The notes under the pieces are model-generated. The model was not told the DNA's origin. It saw only the letters and a list, made by a program, of their open reading frames with translations, and made no database searches. A DNA stretch of 28,368 nucleotides from Apostichopus californicus. Its lineage: Eukaryota; Echinodermata; Holothuroidea; Aspidochirotida; Stichopodidae. Below, one piece after another: positions 1-10,800 of this stretch. The stretch is from assembly GCA_020650975.1 (NCBI GenBank), contig JAIPMN010003817.1, forward strand, positions 1-28,368, given 5' to 3'. Each line of letters opens with the position of its first letter. The stretch's first letter is position 1. The position numbers and the translations under genes were made by a program.

Positions 1-940
1 AAAAACAGTAGCTATTTTGGTGGTAATTTAACTGCATTAGATGACTTTCTATGATCCATTTCAAACTCTATTAGGGCAGATATAATTTAACATTCTTTTG
101 TTACATCCTGAATGGAGCCGTCTTGTTAATTTTATGACGTCTAGGCGATACTCATGCTGTTAACGCTGTTAGCTTTGTACAATCTGGGAGTTATCAAACT
201 GTTGTTGGTTCCTGGTACACCATCGACCAAATCACTAGGGGGGGGGGGGAGTGGTCACGACCCTCTTTAGGGTCACCAAAATGTCTTTAGAGGGTGCCAA
301 AAAGATATCAAAGGAAAAAAGAAAATTGCTGATATTTGTGGAAAAGTTGAAAACAGCTTGAACACAGAATTTACTTCACCTACTGTAACAAAACAGTTTC
401 AATATCAGGGCAACAGATGACTGTAGATATGATCTTGTGAAAGATTTGCTTTGCAGAAATAATAACTCAATTTTACTTCAGGTAATTAGGCCTCCTGGTT
501 GTTATGGTATGGTTAGGGTCACAAATTTGTAATGAGCAGCACTATGCTATGTACATTTATCATTATGGCACTCCTGATCAGGTATGAAGAGAATTCAGGG
601 AATAATTAAAACATTTGTTTTAATTCACTGTTTGCTCCATTTTTGAAATATCAGTTTTGAGGTGTTTATAATGAGAAACAAATGCTGTTTCATACACAAA
701 CTATTGTGGTATTGATGCAGTGAATCAGTCCATTTACTTAGCAGTTTTGCTGTATGACACCAGCTGATATTATTGGCTAAAATCAATTGCAGACGACCAG
801 GAAAAAAACTGGACTGGAGAAAAGAGGTTTCCACAGGGCAATTCTGACTGTTATACCCCCATCACTTGAAGAGTAGTTTTTTGAAAAGAATCATTGTGTG
901 TGCATGATCAATATTTGTTTGTGCTGTATTATCTCGACAG
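1..940. other. No gene seen; probable intron or flank
   Basis: No convincing coding exon or structured repeat was found on either strand. There is a G-homopolymer near 239-249. The last bases form a plausible splice acceptor (pyrimidine-containing tract ending in CGACAG) for the exon that starts at 941. Confidence 0.5.
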
Positions 941-1033
941 CATGGAGGCGTTAGAAGTCTCTATACTGGCATGCTACCTCGATGCTTGAGGAGAACCCTG
1001 ATGTCAGCTTTATCATGGACAGTCTTTGAACAG
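941..1033 (+). CDS. SLC25A38: Mitochondrial carrier exon, SLC25A38-like (partial)
   Basis: This 93-nt, phase-0 exon encodes 31 residues with the core LPRCLRRTLMSALSWTVFEQ. It closely resembles the last part of the third carrier repeat of SLC25A38, where a PRxLRRTLMxAxxWTVYE pattern precedes the C-terminus. SLC25A38 imports glycine across the inner mitochondrial membrane for haem synthesis. The exon follows a TCGACAG acceptor and ends CAG|GTTAGC, so a short final exon of about ten residues would be expected downstream, but I did not find one. Read-through gives about 69 further residues unlike any carrier. Earlier exons are outside the window. It could be the end of a functional gene, or a duplicated exon fragment inside a CLUAP1 intron, because CLUAP1 exons follow on the same strand. 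Family call fairly secure; functionality unknown. Confidence 0.6.
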
Positions 1034-1492
1034 GTTAGCTTCCTCGTTGATTCTCATGTAACGATCTTAAAAGTTTATACAGCCCTTGTTCGTCCCTTCA
1101 TACATCCTTCTTTCAGCTTTAAGGTACACAGGTTTTATGCAGCATTTACAATAGAACCCAAGACTGTTCAATCAAGTGTCCAAGTTCATCTGCAGAAGGG
1201 TTGGGGAAGAGGAAGGGGGGGGGAGGTTTCTAGGTCTTGAAAGTCCTTGAATATTTAGAGTCGTAATCTGGAAATGTGAGGAAAATCCTTTACTTGAACA
1301 CTTGACTCCTTTATAAAAAGGTTTTCTTGTTTGAGGAAAAGGAATGTGTTTGTTCTGAGTCGTCCATTTTGGAATTTGTACTCTCCTGTGATTTGTTATT
1401 TTTCTGTTAAATCTGGAATTTAGTGATTTGTCTTACTGCATACAGGACATTTGTCAAGATTTAAAAAAACCTTTGAGGCCTTCTATAGTAGC
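1034..1492. other. Noncoding stretch with a dispersed-repeat fragment
   Basis: No exon recognised. Around 1231-1300 there is a run (AGGTCTTGAAAG followed by CTGGAAA and GAGGAAAA motifs) that resembles 4405-4465 in the same orientation, suggesting an old dispersed repeat. Confidence 0.35.
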
Positions 1493-1980
1493 TTAAAGGA
1501 ATTGTCTGGTGGAAGATTTTGATACATTGTCCTTGTAGTTATTATTTTTCTCTTTCTAGCCATGTAAAAATTGTCCCCATTCGACGTTTTCTTCTTGTAG
1601 AAATTTGGTTTTCAAATTCACCAGTTTCTCATCAAAAGTACCGTTTGCTCGAACGCTTCAATATGGTGATTGACGTAGTGCTTGCAGATAGGCAAAACAG
1701 GCGACTTGAAGTTAGCACTCCCAATTCCGCAGCAAATAAACTCACGTGTAAGCACATTGGATTGCCTCATATATATAACGTACATACTCGCGAACGATAC
1801 TACGATGCTCAGTTGGTGTACTTGTATAGCGTTGCACATAGTAAACTCACACTCAAACCACAGTTCATTAACTGTTCTTCGAAATCGCTGAAATAAAATT
1901 CACGGATCAAATTAACAGTAAAAGGAAATTTAAAAAGTATTCGTTAAACCGAAAGATGAAACTTGGCGGAATCGATGTCA

Positions 1981-2210
1981 TCGCAGAACTGTCCGATTGT
2001 AAACGTTAGAGAAGCCCATACATGCGAACATTCTTCGCGCTGGAGCTGGATAGCGCGATGTATAAACAACAAAGAGCCTGCTGTTAAAACTTATCTTGTG
2101 TTACACAAAGACCACGAAACCACCGATCTACTACATATATGGCGGCTTAAGGAGTTTTTTAAATCATATCTAATTTATAAGAAATTTCACCGGAAATTAT
2201 TGAAGAAATT
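1981..2210. repeat. Direct repeat copy 1 inside the TTAA element
   Basis: This segment begins TCGCAGAACTGTCCGATTGT and contains GAGCTGGATAGCGCGATGTA and GTGTTACACAAAGACCACG. It recurs with point differences and small indels at 2258-2488, an offset of about 277 bp. It ends near GAAATTTCACCGGAAATT. Confidence 0.85.
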
Positions 2211-2257
2211 GATCGAATTGTTGTCAGAGCAGAATGTAGCACTGAGAAGCTTAGGCT

Positions 2258-2488
2258 TCGCAGAACTGTCCGATTGTCAACGTTTGAGTATAGCCTACAT
2301 ACTCACATTTTTCGCGTTGGAGCTGGATAGCGCGATGTATAGCCTGGACAACTCAGAGTCTGCTGTTAAAATTTACCTTGTGTTACACAAAGACCACGGA
2401 ACCACCGATCTAGTACATGGCGGCTTAAGGAGTTTTTGAAAACATATCTAATTTTTAAGAAATTTCACCGGAAATTAAGGAAGAAATT
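2258..2488. repeat. Direct repeat copy 2 inside the TTAA element
   Basis: Second copy of the segment at 1981-2210, in the same orientation. The two copies share long identical blocks but have diverged, so the duplication is not very recent. Confidence 0.85.
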
Positions 2489-2750
2489 TATCTGTATACA
2501 AACGCTGTTTTTGTTGTGATTACCGTATAGGTACTGTGCGGAGGGTGGGTTATGTCGCAATCTGCAATAGCATAGCTGACGTCACGTTCTGTACTGTTCA
2601 AATCATATTTGAAATGTCTATCCTTAACGATTAAAAAATCGTTTCTCTGTCAAACGCAACATTAGCGATCTCATACTTTGACAACATGTTTGGAAAATTA
2701 TTTACTATTTTTTAAGGTAACTTCTTTGAGCCACCAGACAATCCTTTTAA

Positions 2751-3638
2751 TTGCAAATGCGCATGATTGGAAGAGCGAACCATAACTGTAGTTGACTGAC
2801 GCAAATTTGTAAATGCATTTTTCAAGGCCATAATAGTCTTGTGTTCACATTGAGTTTTGTGTTCACATTGGAGAAAGCAAGGAGGATCTGACCCCGCAAG
2901 GGCAATCACGATCTCGTCACTTCCGCAAAAACACGGACCAGCGCAAGTCTAAGGATGGGCACACTGTTGTACTCTCATTAGCTACTGCAAGCAGCAGAAC
3001 AAATTCCTCACTATGAATTGTGAACATTATCATTGTGACATTTTTTGTCATTGCATTATGCCCTTTGGTTCATTTGTTATTCCACCTTGTGTTCTCAAAT
3101 GTGGATACGTCTGGGGTCAAGCTTTTTCATCTTCTCCAGAGGAAAACAAAGGTTCACGGTCCACTTTGCATTCTCAAATGTGAACATGGCCTGAGCAAAC
3201 TGACCCTATGGTCTAAAAATTAGACTAAAAAGTCCAATCACTTGATTAACCGCAGCTGCATAAAGGGGGAATCAGGGATTTCTCAAAAATTTTCACATAA
3301 AATGCTAGGGAAATACAACTTGGACTAACATATCGATTAATTTTGTGTCTAAGAAGCAAAAGTATACATAGAAAGATGCTGTGCATACTTAATGTAGTAT
3401 TTTGGTGAAATATTACATTTCAGCATCATCCTCTAGAAGTTCATATGTATATTAAACTCCAAATCTATATATTCGCCTTGTTAACTTGTTTGCTAATCCA
3501 CATTGACCGTTCATTTTCTTCTTTTTTTTGGTACCAATTATTTGGCTATATTTGACCCAAATATTTGGCTAATATATATTTGCATAATATAAATATTTGT
3601 TTATTTGCATAACTTACGTTCTTGTTTTTTTTGGGCAG
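2751..3638. other. Intron sequence upstream of the first visible CLUAP1 exon
   Basis: No exon was found. Short repeated words based on GTGTTCACATT and TTCTCAAATGTG recur between about 2840 and 3190 and suggest degraded repeat sequence. A T-rich tract ending GGGCAG at 3638 is the acceptor for the CLUAP1 exon. Confidence 0.4.
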
Positions 3639-3722
3639 GAATTTATTGAGAAGTATCGAAACCTGACCAGCTTGGAACATCAACTGGAAGAAATAAGCCG
3701 GGCAGAACAAGATAGATTTGAG
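3639..3722 (+). CDS. CLUAP1: CLUAP1 exon: coiled coil
   Basis: 84 nt, phase 0 at both ends. The acceptor is a T-run ending GGGCAG and the donor is GAG|GTAAGC. Encodes a coiled coil ending RAEQDRFE. Confidence 0.9.
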
Positions 3723-5899
3723 GTAAGCAGCCATTGGTCTTTTCGTACCAAACTTTTCTTTATCATAAAAAATGTCTTCCAATTTGTTGACAGAGTAATT
3801 CTCTTTTTAAGGTTTTTTTGTTGTGGTTCGTTTGGCTTCTGTATCAATTTTGAAATTCACTGGATGTCCTTTTTAAAAAAAAACTTTTTTCAGGAGACGG
3901 AGAATTCACTGAAGAAGATGCAGACCAGACTGAAGGAGGAGGAGGACAAGTTGAAGCTCACCGACGACATCCTCGGAGACGACGACATGACTGGTCTGGA
4001 CGTCGTAGACGATGATGGTGACGATGACGAGGATGATAGTGGCAGTGATGAGGAAGAGGCAGTGGAGGTAACAAAACCGACCAAAGGGAAATTTCGGCAG
4101 CAGCCCGGTGAGTAAGGTCTAGGATTCATCTAAATAGCTATCGAATTGCTGATTGTGTTGGTAGACCATTTCTGGCAAACTTATCCAACAGATCTATTGA
4201 TTATTCAGCACGATATTATTTAGATGTTCCCACATTTTGTTCCACCGACCCACCCCACCCCACCAGTAACGAGTGATCCCACTTGAAAAAATTGGGAAAT
4301 TCAGAAACTTTTCCATATTAGCGACAATTTGACGTTTCATAGTCTGTTCGGACAATGAGAAAAAACCTGGAAAATATGGGGAATAAGGAAAACCCTCTTT
4401 TCTCAGGTCTTGAAAGACCTCAAATTTGGAAGTTTAGTCTGGAAAAGTAAGGAAACTTTCTTACATGATATGACTTATGCATCCAAGTTTTCAACACGTG
4501 TGAGATAAATTTAATGGCATAAATGAAACTTGGCATGTCGTGTTTGCGGTTTGTGGCTCTTTGAATGTCGCCCTCACCCAAAGGGGTTAGCATACATTTT
4601 GCAAGAGTTTCAATCTTTAGGCACACCACAGGTTGGGTCACAGTAGGTCATCTTTAGTGTGTAGGCTTTCATAGTAAAGCATAAGACCTGTTTGGTTTGA
4701 AAAAATCTGCAAATTTCATTAAAAATGTGGGAAGGAGGAATAATGAGATGTTAAATCAAAATGAAAGGATTCGATACAACATACTTTTTCTCCCATGTCT
4801 GAAAGGAAAATTTTGAAAGAACCATTCACAAATTATTGATATGAATTGCATCTATTCTTTTATTTATTTTGTTTAATACAGTCAAGGACAGCCAAAGGAA
4901 TGCAAGAGTATTTGGATCTATGGGAGCTGATGTTAGTGATGATGTAAGTGAATTAAAATTTTCATTTCAAATTTCATATCAAGATTCCATTTCAATACCA
5001 TATTATAACACTATACCTTAACGTCACAATGCGAAACGAAACAAATCTTAAAGGTCAAAGGTTATGATGATGTCGTTGACTTTGCTCTGCAGTTTAGTTC
5101 TGTGCTTCAACTACAAGATTTCATTGTTACTTTGATCAAATTACGCCAGCGAATAGATCTGATCGTAATGCTCTCCAGTCAACACAGTAGTGGCGAGGAA
5201 GTCATTTTCCTAACTTCACGTTAAAGTTAACGACATAATTTTGTGAAAAGTCAACAGAGTAAAAAACTGAAATAACTTTCCTTGTTGCACTGAATAAATT
5301 TTAGCGGGTTTCGCTGAGAATTTCCTTAAGAAAATTGAGCTCAAAACGGACTCGCAAATGTGGTGGCTATAGTGTGGATCAACCCTGTCCAGTCACTTAT
5401 GTTTACCTCTATACACAGAGTTAACAAGACATGCAAACTTACATTACATTGCTATACTACATGTTGAAATATTCTCATCTTGGATAGCACTGATCAGAAA
5501 TCTTTGTCTTCTGTTAAACCCTTCTGACCAAAGATATCTGAAATTTATCATTGGTGTTCTAGTGTAGGAAATAAGGAGTTACAAAATTGATTAATTAGTT
5601 ATTTAAAGTTTAGTGGGCTGAGATGTTCTAATTGTTAAAAAGACACCCAGTGTGATTAAACATTTCCTCAACTCTCTATCGAGAATATTCCATATTTTAC
5701 TCTCGTTTTGTTTATCCTTCCTTCCTCTTTGACACAGGATGAGAGCGGCTCCTCGATGGAGGGAGATAGCATCAGTGTCGACGAAGATGATGATGACCTC
5801 TTAGACGAACCCGAAGGAGATGACGAAGATCTCGAGATCGGTGGAGCTCGGACCAGGAAAGAAACGGAGGCTGATCTAGACAGTGACAATGACTTCTGA
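3639..5899 (+). CDS. CLUAP1: Clusterin-associated protein 1 / IFT38, C-terminal part
   Basis: Four exons (3639-3722, 3894-4107, 4882-4943, 5738-5899) join in consistent phase to give the last 173 residues and a TGA stop. The first 28 residues (EFIEKYRNLTSLEHQLEEIS) and the following coiled-coil segment (ETENSLKKMQTRLKEEEDKL) match the conserved C-terminal coiled coil of CLUAP1. The rest is the long Asp/Glu-rich tail typical of the family, ending in the conserved DSDNDF. CLUAP1 (IFT38, qilin) is an IFT-B subunit needed for intraflagellar transport and cilium assembly. Family members are a little over 400 residues, so the N-terminal calponin-homology-like domain and more than half the protein are missing here. 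No earlier exon is visible in the 3.6 kb upstream. Convergent with the ciliary WD-repeat gene on the other strand. Confidence 0.92.
3894..4107 (+). CDS. CLUAP1: CLUAP1 exon: coiled coil into acidic tail
   Basis: 214 nt, ending in phase 1 (CCC G|GTGAGT). Encodes the remaining coiled coil, an Asp-rich block and a short basic stretch (TKPTKGKFRQQP). Confidence 0.92.
4108..4881. other. CLUAP1 intron
   Basis: Bounded by GTGAGT and TACAG. A C-rich stretch lies near 4247-4264 and a dispersed-repeat fragment near 4405-4465 resembles 1231-1300. Nothing else recognised. Confidence 0.6.
4882..4943 (+). CDS. CLUAP1: CLUAP1 small internal exon
   Basis: 62 nt, entering in phase 1 and leaving in phase 0 (GATGAT|GTAAGT). 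Encodes VKDSQRNARVFGSMGADVSD plus D, corresponding to the KRIVGTMQG-like motif in the acidic tail of vertebrate CLUAP1. Confidence 0.88.
4944..5737. other. CLUAP1 last intron
   Basis: Bounded by GTAAGT and GACACAG. AT-rich sequence; no gene or clear repeat recognised. Confidence 0.6.
5738..5899 (+). CDS. CLUAP1: CLUAP1 terminal exon
   Basis: 162 nt including TGA at 5897-5899. Encodes the acidic C-terminus with DEDDDDLLDEPEGDDEDLE and the family-conserved ending DSDNDF. Confidence 0.92.
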   Translation, partial: DESGSSMEGDSISVDEDDDDLLDEPEGDDEDLEIGGARTRKETEADLDSDNDF

Positions 5900-6779
5900 G
5901 AGACGAAGTGTTTGTATTTAGAGAATTATTTGGATGCCTTTTTCTTCAGTAGTAAACAAACAGTTAAAAATTATATCACTTCTTTTCACAAAGTACATAT
6001 TACCCAACCTTTTATCCTGGAACACCTATCCCTTTAATAGCATATATGCAGTAATTGGTGTATTTTGCAGATGTCTATGTAAGCTGTTATAGAACAAGAG
6101 TTCATAAAAACATTTCCTTTGTTTTGAAGAGTTGATCAAATGTTCTACTTATAGCTGTAGTTTGCATTGGTATGTAACTTTACATCAAGCCATATCACGT
6201 GCATGCATACATAACTGGATGCACTGTAATATCATCAAGAGATAGATAAGGTTTATCTGTGACTGATTTTAATTATTATTGAATAATTAACTGATTACAT
6301 CCACACACACCAAACAAAACAAAAAACTTTAAGAGCAAATATTTGATCGTTAGCATATATGGCAATTTTTTTAAAGTATGATGGACAAATTGGGGCCTTT
6401 AGTATCTGTACTAGTTTACTAGTCCTACATTTTCAGCTGATCTGTGTTACCCTTTATCTGTGACTGTGAATGGACTTTATATTTGTAGCTTTTAAACAAT
6501 CACCACTTACCTTCATACTGTCAGTACACTATTTTTTTTTTCATTCAAATTCTGGAATTTCAGGAATCTTGTAATGATTGGGGAAAGTCTGTGGGGATAT
6601 TTGTCATATGGGGACAGTACATGGAATCTAGGGACTGTTCCCAAATATCAGGAATATAAGGTCACCTTAAATATTGTATATAAATATATAGTGTGCTCAA
6701 TGTATCTATTCACCTTGAACTTTGGTATTCGTTAAACCTTGAGAAATAAGTAACACAAACGCCTACCTGCAGGTTGTAT

Positions 6780-6785
6780 AATAAA
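6780..6785 (+). terminator. Candidate poly(A) signal AATAAA for CLUAP1
   Basis: Canonical hexamer about 880 bp after the CLUAP1 stop codon. Confidence 0.4.
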
Positions 6786-6875
6786 ACTGTATTTTGCTTT
6801 TTCTGAATGAATATATTACACATTAATTATGATAAAAAACCATTTTGTATTCAGTGTCATTTGTCTTTACTCCAG

Positions 6876-6881
6876 AATAAA
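6876..6881 (+). terminator. Second candidate poly(A) signal AATAAA for CLUAP1
   Basis: Canonical hexamer in the context AGAATAAATG, about 980 bp after the stop. Either this or the hexamer at 6780 could be used. Confidence 0.4.
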
Positions 6882-6900
6882 TGAAAGCTGTGACCATTCA

Positions 6901-7679
6901 ACATGCCACTACTTCTGACCAAGAGAATCTACTATAATAGAAGGTTTCTCTTAATTTCTTTTAAAGTGTTATTTATAAACATGTAGAATCTTCGAAAATA
7001 CAGGGGATTAATACATTAATTTGTTTACAATTTGAATTCAATTCATATATGAATATGAATAAGATTGCAACTTCTCATAACTGCCCCCCTTCCAAAGGTG
7101 TAAGCATGGAGATCCCCCCCCCCCCTTGCAAAAAAGAAAAAGCATGAGGAGATTAGTGCATGAGACCTGGTTGGCTTTGAGAGCACATCACAAACATGCA
7201 TATAATAAAATTATTAAAAATTAGTGAGAGTTGACTTATATGGAAATTTAAAAACTAAGCTGTAAGACAAGAATATTCATCACTCTCAGAACTGGAAATG
7301 AAGGAAACACTGGTAGTGGTTCTTCATAATGTCACTACAGTAGCTGTGTGACTCCATTTTAGAGAACTTCATCCATATTTGATTCCAGAATCTCCTGTTT
7401 TACAGGAAAAGTAGATCCAGGCCATGATCAGATGGCCACCCTTGTAAGCTGGGTCTATGATACAGCTTATGTACTCTCCCAGATGTTTGGCATAAGATTT
7501 AAATAGCACAAGTTTTAATGAAGCTTCCAAAGGATATCAAATCTTGTAACCATGGCCACAAAATCATGAATATTCACAAATTTCTGAACTCCAATGCATT
7601 CAATGAAGTTAGTTAGCAGAAGGGGTACATCTTGTTTTTTCCATAAATGTCAGGGTCAGGCTAACATTCAAATCTTGAT
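6901..7679. other. Intergenic space and 3'UTRs between two convergent genes
   Basis: Contains C-runs at 7084-7090 and 7112-7124. A minus-strand ATTAAA (plus TTTAAT) at about 7513-7518 is a possible poly(A) signal for the WD-repeat gene. No coding exon seen. Confidence 0.4.
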
Positions 7680-7868
7680 TCAGATGTTGGGGAAGTATGT
7701 GCTCGGCCTTCCCTTTCTTTCTTTCGCTGGCTTCTCGTCAAGTCTGAAGCTGTTATTGTCCTCAAAGCTCAACTTTTGAAGGTCACTTGCTGAGGTGACA
7801 AAGAGACCTTGCTGTTGCATTCTGGGAGACATTGGCAAAGTTGCCAAAAAGTCAACCTCTTCTGTTTC
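7680..7868 (-). CDS. WDR49: WDR49-like terminal exon
   Basis: 189 nt including the stop. Acceptor TTCTCACAG. Encodes residues about 1056-1117, starting ETEEVDFLATLPMSPRMQQ and ending STYFPNI; no domain recognised. Confidence 0.85.
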   Translation of the reverse strand, partial: ETEEVDFLATLPMSPRMQQQGLFVTSASDLQKLSFEDNNSFRLDEKPAKERKGRPSTYFPNI

Positions 7869-10800
7869 CTGTGAGAAAAAATACAGATGTAGAATTTTTT
7901 AGATTGCTTATTTATGTCGCACTTGGCCTTGCATGGAGAGATAGAAACAATTAAATGCAATACATCTAACCTACTCCCCCTCCACCCCTCTCCCAAATAT
8001 TCGTCCCCCACACCTTTATCATGTCCTTTCTAGCTTGTTAAGGGAGGAAATCAAACACACGCAAATGTCTGAAACAAACAAATATTTGAAGTTGGTTTAT
8101 TAAGTCTCTACCTTGCTTCCCTTACAGTCTATACAAAACCAAGCTGCAAAATTGATGCTGTTCAGAAGAAAATATGACTACCAGGGAATGTCTTTTCACT
8201 TTACATTGGCTCCCCATTGAGCAATGCATTACATTCACAGTTCTTTGATTTATAAGTGTATTAATAAACAGGCCCCCAATTATTTTTGTAAGATGTTTAC
8301 TAAGTGTGTTTCGTCATACCGTATAAGAGGTATATCTGCTACTACTTTAAATGTTCCCGCCACCCGTACAAAACAGTTTGGCAACAGTGTACTTTCTGTA
8401 ACTGGTGCCAGGCTGTGGAACGACTTGCCGTCTTCGGTTGCTAATCAATCCACATTTCTCTCTTTCAAAAAAGCTCTGAAGACAGTTCTCTTTAATGAGG
8501 TCTTTAAGTAATCCTCTTTCTTCTGTCTTGTTGCTGCTATTGTTCATTTGTATGTTATATTTTTTCCTTGTAAAGCGCCATAGAATATCGTTCTAGTTAT
8601 GGCGCTATATAAATGCCTTATATGAAGTCAAGCCTTCTTCACAATCAATATCATGTCACCTTTCAGCAGTGTATTTGCCATAGGTTTGGGTCCATTACCA
8701 CTTTTTCCTGGAACCTGATAAATGCTATAGATGCAATGCACCAATCAATGCACTCTAATTACAGGTTGTGATCTCATTTAGTAAACAATGCTTTATGATA
8801 GTATAATTCAGCTTAATGTTTAAAGACTTACAGGCATTACCAAGGCTTTGAAAGGCACACACTGGTTGCCGTAGGTAAGGCCGGCTGGGTCCTTCAGCAG
8901 AGAATACATCTCCCTTCTTTGTTTCCGACTTTGCGTAATCCTGGCTAGATTCCTCTCGACGTGTCTTCCCAGGACACTCTGTGAGTGTAAACGACGCAAA
9001 TATCGAGGCACGTATTAAAAACAGCTTTATTTATTTCAATACCATTAGATACTAACAGTCTATTTCAACATACGGCATTAGCCTAGGTAGTCTGGTGTCA
9101 TGTTTCTTTTCAAATTATATGAGGTTACTGTCGCAACATTTTGATTTTTTTTCCTTGGCCAAATTTAAATTTCACATGTGCTTTAACACTAATATGAAAA
9201 ATTGTCTAAAAGATGAAATGTTGAAGATTAACCTACACTCATTTCAGTACTCGCTTATTAACCTTCATTTGATGAATAAAATCTGGGTAGACGGATGTCA
9301 TAGTTTGATCAAATAACCAAGATTTTATTTTTAGAAGTAATATTGGGAAATTTGCTTGAATTGATGACCAAACTCAAGAAAGGTTTCATTAAGTTGACCA
9401 GCAACACAAACTGCTAGTGATATTCAAGTTTCCATAACATATGTATGCTCCTTCTTAGAATGCCACATCTCTCAAAAAAGAAAACATGTAACCGTTGACT
9501 ATTGAACATGTCCATCAATCATTTGCATCTTCCACAAAATATTGAAACATTACTACTTTGTTATTTTAACAAACATTCTTGTTCTGATATTCTCTCCCTC
9601 CCTCTACTCATATTTTTATGTGGTAGTAGATCTAATATATCTATATAGATATCCTAGGCATTGGGTATAACTGTTTCACATTGCTACGTGGATGATATGA
9701 AAATGCATATGCATATAGGATATTTCACAAAACCAGTTCTCTGACAGACAAAATGGAAACCGACTAAATAACACGAGGATGTAAAATAATTCCAAGCAGA
9801 GTTATATAACACAACTCCATGTTTTCTCTACCTCTTTAAACTAATTTCTTTTCCACCTTTGAAGAACTTACGAGAAAAATCACGATGCAGGTCAGGCAGA
9901 CCAACTTTAAGAAGGGATGGATTAATCTAGATGACCCTGATTAAATTTGTTACAGCGACTTAAATTACTTGCTGAATATTAATGATATAATATATAATAT
10001 AATATAATATATTGCTGAATATGAACCCTATAATGACTTACAGGAGCAGAACGGACAGTCCTTTTGACCTTTGACTCGTTGTGATTAGACTCTTCATCAT
10101 CCATAAGATCTGAGCAATTTAATCTTGACATGGTCAGGTCTGGAGTCTGTGATCTCACCGTGGTGGGTGAATCGACTTTTCCGGATGGGGTATTGGGTTC
10201 AATCGGAGGTAATTGCTGCGGTGGATCTGTCCCAAAGATTGGTGGATGATTTGAATCTTGAGAGGCCTTTGTGATTGGTCCATTGAGTTGTATTGATGGA
10301 ACAGCAGGCCTACTAGTGGCATCCTTGCTAATATGTCCCTTGCTATTTCTTGTGTCGTCGTCGACATAAATTGTTGATTCGATGTCACTTCTTTCGTCGT
10401 CTAGAATATAAACATAATAAATATACAGTATAAAAATAAGCATGCTTTAAAGGCATTGAAGACTTGCCCCAAACCGTGTGCGCCATCTGAAAAAGTTAAC
10501 TTTCCGTTGCTTGCAAGTGACATTTTGTTCGTGTCTCTACAAAATGCAGACAGTAATGAAACGTGATACCTTGTTATCTTTAGCTGGACCTGAGATGTCC
10601 ATCGCTGTATCATTTATACACTGTGCTGTGGGTATTGACCGCAGCTGTATGTACTGACTGTACACTAGTGTCTAATTACCGATGGTAGCAAGCTGTGTGT
10701 GCATTTTCTGGGATCGTTGGTGGTATCTAACACTTCTGTTACACCTCATTCGAAACTAGGTCAGATTACCGGCATTCAACGTTTCTTTTTGCGCGAGTCT

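Larger units (their letters stand above)
1493..2750. mobile_element. TTAA-flanked inverted-repeat element, long copy (non-autonomous)
   Basis: The element starts TTAA-AGGAATTGTCTGGTGG and ends CCACCAGACAATCCTT-TTAA, so near-identical terminal inverted repeats are bounded on both sides by TTAA, the target duplication typical of piggyBac-type elements. The body is about 1250 bp and I see no transposase reading frame; the short open frames inside have no recognisable domain. The outer about 124 bp (left) and 76 bp (right) match the full length of the short copy at 15667-15870. The interior holds a direct duplication. The boundaries and copy relation are seen directly; the piggyBac assignment rests only on TTAA and is tentative. 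Confidence 0.75.
5900..6900 (+). other. CLUAP1: Probable CLUAP1 3'UTR
   Basis: AT-rich, noncoding sequence directly after the stop. Two canonical AATAAA signals, at 6780-6785 and 6876-6881, are the likely 3' ends. No competing exon is seen. Confidence 0.5.

Noticed and set aside
1519..1896. 125-residue open frame on the plus strand
   Set aside because: Lies inside the TTAA element, starts in its terminal region and shows no domain; no counterpart in the short copy.
1963..2439. 158-residue open frame on the plus strand
   Set aside because: It spans the two direct repeat copies, so its length reflects the duplication; no transposase motif seen.
3890..4129. Minus-strand Ser-rich open frame
   Set aside because: Antisense shadow of the Asp/Glu-rich CLUAP1 exon; GAN codons read backwards give Ser runs.
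8224..8511. Independent small protein gene
   Set aside because: The sequence is the C-terminal end of a LINE polyprotein in a truncated, frameshifted copy.
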